This document shows, in pieces, positions 52,540-60,662 of a stretch of 64,000 bases of DNA. A model generated the notes under the pieces. The model did not search any database, had not been told where the DNA came from, and saw only the letters and a list, made by a program, of their open reading frames with translations. The number at the start of each line of letters is the position of its first letter. The first letter of the stretch is position 1. Made by a program: the position numbers and the translations under genes. The stretch covers positions 62,001 to 126,000 of the forward strand of contig JAYFNU010000008.1 of NCBI GenBank assembly GCA_034933305.1, read 5' to 3'. This DNA is from JAYFNU01 sp034933305. Its GTDB lineage: Bacteria; Bacillota; Clostridia; Oscillospirales; Ruminococcaceae.

Positions 52540-53778
52540 CTATTTTTTAAGGAAATTGAGGCCCTGCGGTCCGTTGGTCGCGAGCGTGTCGGCGTCGGGG
52601 ATCTCGATGTCGTGCTCCTTGACCTCGTCGCAGAAGCGGCTGAACTGGATGGTCCTGTAATGCTCGGCCTTCTGCTCGTCGCAGGCGAACTGCCCGTCCG
52701 TGAAGCCGATGTATGCGGTGTAGAAGTTGGCGAAGCGCGTGAGGATGTTGCCGGCCGCAAGCCAGAAGTAATCCTCCTCGATCTCGCCCGTCTCGAGGAT
52801 ATACGTCGCGAGCTTCCGGATCTCGGGGGCCGCCTTCGTCGTCAGCACGATGGTGTTGAGATGCAGGTAGTTCATCTCGCGCAGGTTCTCGATGCAGCGG
52901 GAGGTGCATTTCCCCTCGGGGCAGATGAGGAAGATGAAATCGGCATGGCCGTTGCGGTTGTGGACCCAGTACTGCTCGTGGCCGTATTCCTCGAGCTGCT
53001 GGTGGATGCCGTCGGCGGCCGACTGCTCCATGAATTTCGCGCCGCCGAGCTCCGTCAGGATATAGTTGGGGCCGGCGCCGAGGAAGTAGAACTTCCGCTG
53101 GCCGAGCTCCTGCGCCTTCTTCATGGACGCCTTGATGACGTCCTCGTTCGGGTTCATGCAGGCGGCGAAACCGCGGGACGCGAAGGTCAGCGCCTTCGCA
53201 TAGATCTCCTTCTCCTGGGCGGCGGTGATGTCGCCGCTGAAGAGCGCGAGCTTGACGGTGAGGATGTGCGTCATCGCAGCGAGGGCGATAAAGTTGCACG
53301 CGCCGTCGATATAGGCCTTCCGGTCGGGCTGGAAGACGAGCACGTGATTCGCGGCGGACGCGAGGCGGCTTTGCGGGACGAGCGTCAGGGCGACGACGGT
53401 CGCGCCGTGCTTCTGGGCAAGATAGCAGCTCTCGACCGTGCGCGCGGCCTGGCCGCCGCCCGAGCAGATGATGACGAGCGAATTCTTGGGCATATAGTCG
53501 AGGTGATAATAGTTGGACTCGTGGGACTCGACGACGTGCAGTCTGTTCTTCAGATAGCGCCAGCTGCCCATCTCGACCGCGCCCGCCGAATACAGCGAGT
53601 CGCCGATGCCGATCGCGTAGATGCTGTCATATTTTTTGGAAAGAACTTCCCGAAGGCTCTCGCAGGTCGCGGGGAACTCCGCATAAAGCCGCGCCATCTC
53701 CTGCTCGTAGGCCTTGAGATCCTGCGGGGTGAGTGTCTCTCCCTTATTCAGCTTGAAAAAGTCGTAAACCTTGGCCAT
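52540..53778 (-). CDS. Second SIS-domain sugar isomerase/deglycase-like protein
   Basis: 412 residues, double SIS: IYAIGIGDSLYSAGAVEMGSW, LVIICSGGGQAARTVESCYLAQKHGA and FYFLGAGPNYILTELGGAKFME. Same architecture as the protein at 44356-45546 but only moderately alike, so the two may act on different phosphosugars or form a heteromer. ATG 53778 follows GGAGGAAAGC. It forms its own unit, ended by a terminator before GntR. Confidence 0.85.
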   Translation of the reverse strand: MAKVYDFFKLNKGETLTPQDLKAYEQEMARLYAEFPATCESLREVLSKKYDSIYAIGIGDSLYSAGAVEMGSWRYLKNRLHVVESHESNYYHLDYMPKNSLVIICSGGGQAARTVESCYLAQKHGATVVALTLVPQSRLASAANHVLVFQPDRKAYIDGACNFIALAAMTHILTVKLALFSGDITAAQEKEIYAKALTFASRGFAACMNPNEDVIKASMKKAQELGQRKFYFLGAGPNYILTELGGAKFMEQSAADGIHQQLEEYGHEQYWVHNRNGHADFIFLICPEGKCTSRCIENLREMNYLHLNTIVLTTKAAPEIRKLATYILETGEIEEDYFWLAAGNILTRFANFYTAYIGFTDGQFACDEQKAEHYRTIQFSRFCDEVKEHDIEIPDADTLATNGPQGLNFLKK

Positions 53779-53882
53779 AATGCTTTCCTCCAACATTCAA
53801 ATATACCTTCAAACATACCTTATTTACTTTACACTACCTTCCTGAAAACATCAATCCGCGAGTTGACTCAACATTTCGCTCA

Positions 53883-53893
53883 GGTGCAACATT
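53883..53893 (+). promoter_or_regulatory. GGTGCAA half-site upstream of the second SIS gene
   Basis: GGTGCAACATT shares its first seven bases with the 52433 operator. It lies about 105 nt upstream of the SIS start, near several AACATTT/AACATC steps. The 437-nt gap 53779-54215 also has a weak minus-strand promoter (TTGATG, 17 nt, TAAAGT) and the Crp-gene terminator; the part 53935-54095 is GC-rich and shows nothing else. Confidence 0.35.
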
Positions 53894-54100
53894 TTGACAA
53901 CATCGCACCCCGGCCCTTTATTCAATGTAGCAAAATTGACGGGCAAAAAGGGCATCGCGCCGGCGCGTCCGCGGGCGCGGAAACGCGGCCGTTCCGCCCT
54001 GCGCGGACTGTCCGCGGACGGGGTCGGCCCCGGCCGTCGGGGCGCCGGTCCCGCCCTTTCCCCGCCGCCGTTCGCCCTGCCGGACGCCCCGGCGGACGCA

Positions 54101-54139
54101 AAAAGAGAACGGCCGCCCCGCGGGCGGCCGTTCTCTTTT
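54101..54139 (-). terminator. Terminator of the Crp/Fnr gene
   Basis: An 18-bp perfect stem, AAAAGAGAACGGCCGCCC (54101-54118) with its complement at 54122-54139, around CGC. TTTTTGC follows on the minus strand; the plus strand also ends in TTTT. Confidence 0.92.
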
Positions 54140-54215
54140 GCGCGCGGGCAGGACGGGAGGGCCCCTGCGCGGATCCCGGGTGCGCCCCGGCGTCCGCCCG
54201 GGGCGGTCGGGATCC

Positions 54216-54920
54216 TCAGCCTTCCACCTTGTCGCAGTCGGCCCCGTCGCAGGGCGGCGCGTTCAGGCGCAGCGCGCCGTTTTTCTCCGAAAGCAGCCCC
54301 TGCCGCTTCAGCTTGCTCCATTCCGCCGAAAGCCCCGTCCGGTCGACGAACAGATAGTCGGCCAGCTCCTGCCGGTTGAACGGGATGGTGAACGGATTGC
54401 CCCCCGCGAGGCGCAGCTGTTCCGACAGATAGGACAGCAGCTTGCGGCGGGTCGTCCTCCCCGACAGATGCACCATCTTCCTGCTGCTCGCCACATACTT
54501 GTCGGCCAGGATGTGCACCAGATTCTCCATCAGCAGCAGCTGGTGCCGGCGGCCTTCGTCCCCGCAGGCGTGCAGGATGCGGTCGACGCCGATGAGCGCG
54601 ACGTCGCTGTCGGTGTCGGCGACGATGCTGACGGGCAGGACCTGCTGCGACGAGCAGGAAAACGCGTCGCAGAAAAGCTGCCCGGGGCCGAAGGAGTTGA
54701 TGATGCTGCGCCCCCCGATCGCGTCCTCGTAAACGGTGTCCACCTGCCCGGAGATCACCATCCCGAGCCTGTTCGCCGCCGAGCCGGCCTGCAGGATGCG
54801 CTCCCCCTTCGCATAGAGCCGCCGCTGCGACTGCAGGCATTTCAGCAGCGGAACGAGCTCGCTCTCGTCGATGCCGCGGAAAAGAGGGTTGTGAAGAAGC
54901 GCTTCGGTCTCCCGTGTCAT
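54216..54920 (-). CDS. Crp/Fnr family transcriptional regulator
   Basis: 234 residues: a cyclic-nucleotide-binding-fold sensor (GERILQAGSAANRLGMVISGQVDTVYED, about 40-120) and a C-terminal HTH (FNRQELADYLFVDRTGLSAEWSKLKRQGLL). There is no Fnr-type N-terminal cysteine set, and the sensor loop does not show the standard cAMP-binding arginine-serine pair, so the effector is unknown. ATG 54920 follows GGGGAG. It is divergent from the beta-lactamase-fold gene and likely controls it. Confidence 0.88.
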   Translation of the reverse strand: MTRETEALLHNPLFRGIDESELVPLLKCLQSQRRLYAKGERILQAGSAANRLGMVISGQVDTVYEDAIGGRSIINSFGPGQLFCDAFSCSSQQVLPVSIVADTDSDVALIGVDRILHACGDEGRRHQLLLMENLVHILADKYVASSRKMVHLSGRTTRRKLLSYLSEQLRLAGGNPFTIPFNRQELADYLFVDRTGLSAEWSKLKRQGLLSEKNGALRLNAPPCDGADCDKVEG

Positions 54921-55047
54921 TAAATTCTCCCCTTCGCGTAGAAATTTCGACATACCGATCAAATCGATAGTATTACAATCTGAGCAGATCGTCAACAGGA
55001 TCCGACAATAACGGACGGCCCGGAAAAGCCGAAGAAAGGAGCCCGCT

Positions 55048-56574
55048 GTGAACACACGGCAGCTGCACAAGGAAATGAAAACAAGAGGAAGCGCAGACGT
55101 GACCTATCTCGGCCGCGCCGTGGACGAGATGATCTGGCGCTTCATGGACGAAAACCAGATCCCCGGCCTGACGCTCGCCATCGTACAGGCCCCCTACATT
55201 CCGCGCGTGGTCGGCTACGGCGTGTCCGACGAAAAACAGCGCCGCCTCGCCTCGCCGAACACCATGTGGCCCGCGGGCCCCATCTCCCAGGCCTTCGCCG
55301 CCGTCGCGCTCATGCAGCTGTACGAGCGGGGCCTGCTGAAGCTGGACGCGCCCATCGGCGACTATCTGCCCGAGCTGCCCGAAGCGTGGCGGCCCATCCC
55401 GGTCATCGCGCTGCTGCGGCATGCCTCCGGCCTGCCCGATTACCGGCGCGCCGGGGGCTGGCGCCACGACGCCTCCTATACCTTCGCCCGGCTCCTTTCC
55501 ATGGTCGCGGACCGGCGGCCGGCCTTTGCGCCGGGCACCGCCGTGGAGCAGAGCGCCACGAACTTCCTGCTGATCACCGAGATCGTCGAGCGGGTCAGCG
55601 GAAAGAGCTACCACGATTTCGTCTGGGAAAATCAGATCGATTTCCTGCATCTGCGCCACACCGCCTTTGCGGAAGACCTGTCCGGCTTCTTTGCCGAGGA
55701 CGTCGCAAAGACCGAAAACGTACACCAGCTCTTTAAAGCGGACGGGCGGTACATCGACCCCACCGAACCGGCGCAGAGCTATGCGGCCGACGGCACGGCC
55801 GTGCCGAGAGCCGACTCCTCCGCCCTGCGCGGCTTCTCGGATATCTGGGCCTCGGCGCAGGACATCTCCTTCTGGGACATCGGGCTCGCGGGCGGCGTGC
55901 TCATCCACGCGGCGGAAAACCGCGCCATGGTCTACACCCCGTGGAAGCTGCCCGACGGCGAGGAGGTTCCCGCCGTGGCCGGGTGGCAGTTCTACCACCA
56001 TCGCGGGCTCATGGACATCAAGGGCTCCGTGCCGGGGTACTCCAGCTTCCTGAGCCGCTTCACCCACTCGCAGGAGCTCGTCTGCGTGACGCTGCTGGCG
56101 AACAGGGAGGGCGTCGATTTCACCAATCTCGGCCGCCGCATCGCGGGGGCGTTCGGGGATCTGCTGTCCACCAACTACGACGACAACCGGCTGTTCCTCT
56201 GCGAGAGCCAGTTCCCGGCGGCAAAGTCCGTCCAGCGGCTGGAGGACGAGCTCCGGCGGCGCGGCATCCCGGTTTTCGCCCGGTTCGACCACGCGGAAAA
56301 CGCGCGGCAGGCGGGGCTGGAGCTGCGCCCGACGACGGTGCTGGTGTTCGGTTCGCCGAAAGTCGGCACGGCGCTCCTGCAGCTCGACCAGAGCATCTCT
56401 CTGGAGCTCCCGCTGCGCGTGTCCGTCTGGGAGGACGAGGCGGGGAGCACCTGGCTCGCCTTCAAAAGGACCGCGGAGATCGCCGAAGAGCACGGGCTCG
56501 GCGAAAACGCGACGCTCGCCGGCATGCAGAAGCTGCTGGAAGATGTCGTGCGGAGCGCCGCCAACATCTACTGA
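55048..56574 (+). CDS. Beta-lactamase-fold protein lacking catalytic residues, fused to a DUF302 domain
   Basis: 508 residues. Residues 18-380 follow the serine beta-lactamase/penicillin-binding fold (IPGLTLAIVQ, LMQLYERGLLKLDAPIGDYLPELP, ALLRHASGLPDYR, VPGYSSFLSR). The SxxK motif expected at 78-81 reads PISQ, so both serine and lysine are replaced, and the YxN motif region (162-172) reads PGTAVEQSATN. It should be catalytically dead. About 390-500 match DUF302 (VLVFGSPKVGTALLQLDQSISLELPLRVSVWED). No signal peptide, so cytoplasmic. GTG 55048 follows AAAGGAG. Confidence 0.75.
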   Translation: MNTRQLHKEMKTRGSADVTYLGRAVDEMIWRFMDENQIPGLTLAIVQAPYIPRVVGYGVSDEKQRRLASPNTMWPAGPISQAFAAVALMQLYERGLLKLDAPIGDYLPELPEAWRPIPVIALLRHASGLPDYRRAGGWRHDASYTFARLLSMVADRRPAFAPGTAVEQSATNFLLITEIVERVSGKSYHDFVWENQIDFLHLRHTAFAEDLSGFFAEDVAKTENVHQLFKADGRYIDPTEPAQSYAADGTAVPRADSSALRGFSDIWASAQDISFWDIGLAGGVLIHAAENRAMVYTPWKLPDGEEVPAVAGWQFYHHRGLMDIKGSVPGYSSFLSRFTHSQELVCVTLLANREGVDFTNLGRRIAGAFGDLLSTNYDDNRLFLCESQFPAAKSVQRLEDELRRRGIPVFARFDHAENARQAGLELRPTTVLVFGSPKVGTALLQLDQSISLELPLRVSVWEDEAGSTWLAFKRTAEIAEEHGLGENATLAGMQKLLEDVVRSAANIY

Positions 56575-56621
56575 CCCCCGCCCCGCCGCAAACAGCGCCG
56601 ACGCGCGCGTTGCGCAGGCGA

Positions 56622-56660
56622 AAAGAGCCGCCGCGAAAGTCCTCCTTCCGGCGGCTCTTT
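56622..56660 (+). terminator. Hairpin terminator 1 after the beta-lactamase-fold gene
   Basis: AAAGAGCCGCCG and CGGCGGCTCTTT pair perfectly (12 bp) around a 15-nt loop. The T-run is short. Confidence 0.6.
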
Positions 56661-56753
56661 CCATGCCTGCCGCGCCGCCCGCGCGGAGGGCCGAACGGCG
56701 GCGGGCGCCGGTCCGCGGCAGCCTTCCCGCAGAAACGGCGCCGCGCCCATATG

Positions 56754-56782
56754 AAAAGCCGCCCGCACGGAGCGGCTTTTTT
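56754..56782 (+). terminator. Intrinsic terminator 2 after the beta-lactamase-fold gene
   Basis: AAAAGCCGC and GCGGCTTTTTT pair around a 9-nt loop, with a good T-run. Together with the hairpin at 56622 it insulates the fusion-kinase gene. Confidence 0.8.
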
Positions 56783-56866
56783 ATCGTTCCGCCGCGGCCG
56801 CGGGGACGCGTTCGCGCGCGCGCCCGGGGCGGGAGAACGGCCGCGCGCGGCCCGCCCCGCCCGCCG

Positions 56867-56890
56867 ATGGGTTTCCACTTGTAAACCCAT
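56867..56890 (+). promoter_or_regulatory. Operator-like inverted repeat upstream of the TetR-kinase fusion
   Basis: ATGGGTTT (56867-56874) and AAACCCAT (56883-56890) form a perfect inverted repeat with an 8-nt spacer, 76 nt before the start codon. Size and placement suit a TetR dimer. The 391-nt gap 56575-56965 otherwise holds the two terminators and a GC-rich stretch. Confidence 0.55.
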
Positions 56891-56965
56891 AATCCAAGTG
56901 CTATGATGGCCTTGCAGACCTAAAATCATCACGACGGCCGCCCGATCGGATCCGGGGGAACAACG

Positions 56966-59900
56966 ATGAATACGATCAACAATGAAAGAGCGATGAAAAC
57001 GTCCAGGGCGCGGATCTGTTCCGCGCTGCTGCAGCTTCTGCAGACGAAGCCCTACCGCCGGATCACGGTCTCGCAGGTGTGCGATTCCGCCGGCGTTTCC
57101 AGGCCGACCTTCTACAAAAGCTTCGACTCGATGGATGCCGTCGTCCGGTACCGGCTCCTGCAGCTGAAGAAGATCTACGACCGGGACCATGCGGGCTCCG
57201 GCAGCATCCGCGCGCTTCTCACGGATTTTTACGCCTTCGTGCGAAGCAACCGGGAGATCAATCTGCTGCTGAACAGGGGCAAGCTGTACCCGATCCTCGA
57301 AGACATCGTGCGGGAGGACTACCAGTCCCGTCTGGCGGACCGGAAGGGGCAGGCTGCCGCCTGCCCCGCCTGCGAGTACCTGCCGGGATATATGTCCGCG
57401 ACCGTCGTTTCGCTGCTGCGGAAATGGATCGAATCGGGCTACCTGCAGACGCCGGAGCAGATGGGAGACCTCGCGTCGAATCTCATCGGCGGGTGCGATA
57501 CGCAGCTCCCGGCGGAGCCCGCCGGAAAAGCGGAAAGCGGCCGCAGCGAGAGCATTTCGGACATCCTCAACAACATCCCCACCGGCGTGTGCGTGCTGTT
57601 CATGCCCGACGAGACGCATCAGGAGATCCGCTTCGCCAACACGCAGCAGATGCGGCTCATCAATCCCAACCTGCCGTCGCCCGAGAAGGCCGACCCGCAG
57701 CAAAGCGCGTTCCGGGCCGGCTACTACAAAAACGCGTTCAGCGGCGTACACCCGGATGATCTGCCCGCCGCGCTGAAGGCCTTCCGGGAGGGCTTCCACG
57801 AAAAGCGCTTCCGGATCCCGCCGATCCGCCTCAAGACCGGCAGCGGCGATTATATCTGGGTCGCCATGGACGTGACGCTCCGGGAGGATCTGCCGGACGG
57901 CAAGCTGTTCTACGCCTCCTATCGCGACGTCTCGAAAGAAATGCGGCTGCAGCAGGAGCTGGAACTGCAGCGGCAAAAGAATATGGAGCAGACGCTGCTC
58001 GACACCATCGGCCGCCTGCCCGCCTGCTCCGCGCTGTACCGGGAGGGACCCGACGGCGCGCTGATCCCCGAGCGCTACTCCGAGGAACTGCTTCTCTTCC
58101 TCGGTTATTCGCAGGAAAACGCCGCCGAGCTCCACGGAAAAAGCATGCTGCAGGCCGTCCACCCGGGAGACCGGGACAGGATCCTGCAGGCGATGGAGGC
58201 CGCCCGCGGGGACGGCGCGCCGCACAGCGCCGTGGTCCGCCTGCTCATCCGGAACGACGGCTTCAAATGGGTCAGCGCCGCCCTGACGCGCTTTTCCTTC
58301 TCGGAGGAAAAATACCTTTATATCCTGTTCACGGACATCGACGATCTCAAAAAGCAGGAGGCGCAGCTGCAGCGCCAGTATGACGCCGCGCAGTCCTTCC
58401 TGGATTCGGTCGCCGATACATATTTGATGACGCAGCGCTCCAATCTGACCCAGAACAAAGTCGAAGCGCTCCGGGGACGGGGCGCGCCGCCGGCGAGCTG
58501 GGTGGGGCGCGGGTACGACGAGCTCGCCGGGCGGCTCATGCAGGAGGTGAAAGGGGCTGAGGACCGCAAAAGCTGCGCGGATCTGCTCGATCGGGCCTGT
58601 CTGCTGAGTCTCTTTGAAAAAGGGGTCAGGACGGTGACCAGGGAATTCCGCTCCTGCCCCGCGGGGCAGGAAACGCTCTGGCTGCAGGGCGTCACCACGC
58701 TCTCCAAGCACCCCAAAAGCGGCGATATCTTTGCGTTTTTTGCGCTCAGCGACATCCGGGAAAAGAAGCTTTCCGAAGCGATCATCCACAACATCATTGC
58801 GGAACAGTGCGACTATGTCTGCTGTATCGATGCAAAAAGCGGGCGGTTCATGCTGTTCATCCCCAACAAGCGGTGGAGCGGAAAAGAGATCATCCCCGCC
58901 GGTTCGGACTACGCGCAGACCCTGTGTTCCATTTTTGTCAAATACGTGGTGCCGGAAGAGCGCGAAAAATACAGGGACTTTACGGACCTTTCCCACGTGC
59001 TCGCGGCGCTGGAGAAACAGGAGAGCATTTCGGCTTTGTTCCACAGCACCGAGGAGGGCGCCACCCGCGTGAAGCAGCTGGAGTTCTCTTTCCTCGACAG
59101 GGAAAACGGCCTCATCTCATTGGTAAAAACGGACATCACCCAGGCGCAGCAGCAGCAGCTCGAGCAGGAGGAGCGCCTGCGCCGGGCGCTGGAGCTGGCC
59201 GAGACGGCGACCGCCGCAAAGTCGGATTTCCTGTCCAGCATGAGCCACGATCTGCGCACGCCGCTCAACGGCGTGCTCGGCTTCACGGCCTTCGCGCTGC
59301 GGGAGAACGACCCGCGGAAAAAACAGGAATATCTCGAGCGGATCGCGTCCTCCGGGCAGCTCCTGCTCAGCCTGATCAACGACACGCTGGATCTGTCGCG
59401 GATCGAGAGCGGCAAGGCCGTTCCCGAGCCGGAGGCCGTGATGTCGGACGACCTGATCCCGGCGGTCGTGTCCGCGCTCAGGCCGTCGGCCGAACTGAAG
59501 GGCGTGAACCTGGTCGAAAATCTCAGGGATTACCGGAACGAGCCCATGTGGGCGGACAAGCTCAAGATCAACAAGATCGCCCTGAACCTGCTGTCCAACG
59601 CGATCAAATTCACGCCCGCCGGCGGGACGGTCACGGTGACGCCGTACTGCTCCGCCGCGCTTCCCGAGAAGAGGAACTGCGGCTTTATCATCGAGGATAC
59701 GGGCATCGGCATGAGCGAGGAGTTCCTCAAGCACATGTACGAGCCGTTTTCGCAGGAAAAGCGGTCGGAGTCCGTGCAGCTGCCGGGCACCGGCCTCGGC
59801 CTTTCGATCGTGAAGCGGTATGTCGATCTTCTGGGCGGCACGATCCGCGTCGAAAGCCACGTGCACGCGGGCACGCGCTGGGAGGTCACGCTCCCCGTGA

Positions 59901-60340
59901 CGAAGCTCGAGAACGGTCTGCAGCAAAAGCCGAAGGCGGAAAGTCTGGAGGCCCTGAAGGGGCGGCGCGTCCTGCTGTGCGAGGACAACCAGATGAACAC
60001 CGAGATCGCCTCCATGCTGCTGAAGGACAAGGGGATGCTGGTCGAAACAGCCGAAAACGGCGCGATCGGCCTGAAAATGTTCGCCGCCTCCCCGGAAGAC
60101 TATTACGACATCGTGCTGATGGATATCCGCATGCCGGAGATGGACGGACTGGAGGCGGTGAGGCGCATCCGCGCGCTGGATCGTCCCGACGCCGTCGCCG
60201 TGCCCGTCATCGCCATGACGGCGGACGCCTTTGAGGAGAGCATCCGCGAAGCAAAGGCCGCCGGCATGAACGCCTATATCACAAAACCCATCGAGCCGGG
60301 GAAGATGTTCGAAACGCTGCGGCGCTGGGCAAAAAAGTGA
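56966..60340 (+). CDS. TetR DNA-binding domain fused to PAS-like sensors, histidine kinase and receiver
   Basis: 1,124 residues, one uninterrupted frame, no signal or membrane helix. Residues about 10-185 are a TetR-type regulator: HTH ITVSQVCDSAGVSRPTFYKSFDSMDAV, then a helical domain ending WIESGYLQTPEQMGDLASNLIGG. About 195-320 and 330-460 are PAS-like (RFANTQQMRLI, GVHPDDLPAALKAF; SEELLLFLGYSQENAAEL, VHPGDRDRI). Two more PAS-like units follow (NLTQNKVEAL; DYVCCIDAKSGRFMLF). HisKA has H761 in SSMSHDLRTPLNGVLGF; the ATPase has NLLSNAIKFTP and GTGLGLSIV; the receiver has D1053 in LMDIRMPEMDG. It probably senses a cytoplasmic signal and controls its own DNA binding by phosphorelay (inference). 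Confidence 0.9.
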   Translation: MNTINNERAMKTSRARICSALLQLLQTKPYRRITVSQVCDSAGVSRPTFYKSFDSMDAVVRYRLLQLKKIYDRDHAGSGSIRALLTDFYAFVRSNREINLLLNRGKLYPILEDIVREDYQSRLADRKGQAAACPACEYLPGYMSATVVSLLRKWIESGYLQTPEQMGDLASNLIGGCDTQLPAEPAGKAESGRSESISDILNNIPTGVCVLFMPDETHQEIRFANTQQMRLINPNLPSPEKADPQQSAFRAGYYKNAFSGVHPDDLPAALKAFREGFHEKRFRIPPIRLKTGSGDYIWVAMDVTLREDLPDGKLFYASYRDVSKEMRLQQELELQRQKNMEQTLLDTIGRLPACSALYREGPDGALIPERYSEELLLFLGYSQENAAELHGKSMLQAVHPGDRDRILQAMEAARGDGAPHSAVVRLLIRNDGFKWVSAALTRFSFSEEKYLYILFTDIDDLKKQEAQLQRQYDAAQSFLDSVADTYLMTQRSNLTQNKVEALRGRGAPPASWVGRGYDELAGRLMQEVKGAEDRKSCADLLDRACLLSLFEKGVRTVTREFRSCPAGQETLWLQGVTTLSKHPKSGDIFAFFALSDIREKKLSEAIIHNIIAEQCDYVCCIDAKSGRFMLFIPNKRWSGKEIIPAGSDYAQTLCSIFVKYVVPEEREKYRDFTDLSHVLAALEKQESISALFHSTEEGATRVKQLEFSFLDRENGLISLVKTDITQAQQQQLEQEERLRRALELAETATAAKSDFLSSMSHDLRTPLNGVLGFTAFALRENDPRKKQEYLERIASSGQLLLSLINDTLDLSRIESGKAVPEPEAVMSDDLIPAVVSALRPSAELKGVNLVENLRDYRNEPMWADKLKINKIALNLLSNAIKFTPAGGTVTVTPYCSAALPEKRNCGFIIEDTGIGMSEEFLKHMYEPFSQEKRSESVQLPGTGLGLSIVKRYVDLLGGTIRVESHVHAGTRWEVTLPVTKLENGLQQKPKAESLEALKGRRVLLCEDNQMNTEIASMLLKDKGMLVETAENGAIGLKMFAASPEDYYDIVLMDIRMPEMDGLEAVRRIRALDRPDAVAVPVIAMTADAFEESIREAKAAGMNAYITKPIEPGKMFETLRRWAKK

Positions 60341-60363
60341 CGCCCGGCGTCGGACAATAAAAA

Positions 60364-60387
60364 GCCGCCGGCCCGAAGGCCGGCGGC
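60364..60387. terminator. Hairpin after the TetR-kinase fusion
   Basis: GCCGCCGGCC and GGCCGGCGGC pair perfectly (10 bp) around CGAA. The T-run (TTTTTATTG) is on the minus strand. It separates two convergent genes. Confidence 0.7.
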
Positions 60388-60430
60388 ATATCAGAATCAA
60401 TGCCGGCACATAAAAAACAGGATTAAAACA

Positions 60431-60473
60431 AAAACTTCGATAAACGCAGAAAGTGCGTTTACCGAAGTTTTTT
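60431..60473. terminator. Bidirectional intrinsic terminator between convergent genes
   Basis: AAAACTTCGATAAACGC and GCGTTTACCGAAGTTTT pair with one mismatch around AGAAAGT, with T-runs on both strands. The rest of the 322-nt gap 60341-60662 is AT-rich and shows nothing further. Confidence 0.88.
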
Positions 60474-60662
60474 AAAAACATGGCGTGTATCAGTAATTGA
60501 GATAATGGTCGAAAACCCTTTGTTTTCAACGGTTTGCGGATTTTTGACCAACCCAATTTCGCTGTCAAGTCATAGGATATCAGAAAAAACGGCAAAATTC
60601 AAGTGTGGGCAGAAAAGATATGTCTATCGACACCATTGTTCGACATTGTTGAGGTGAGCTGA

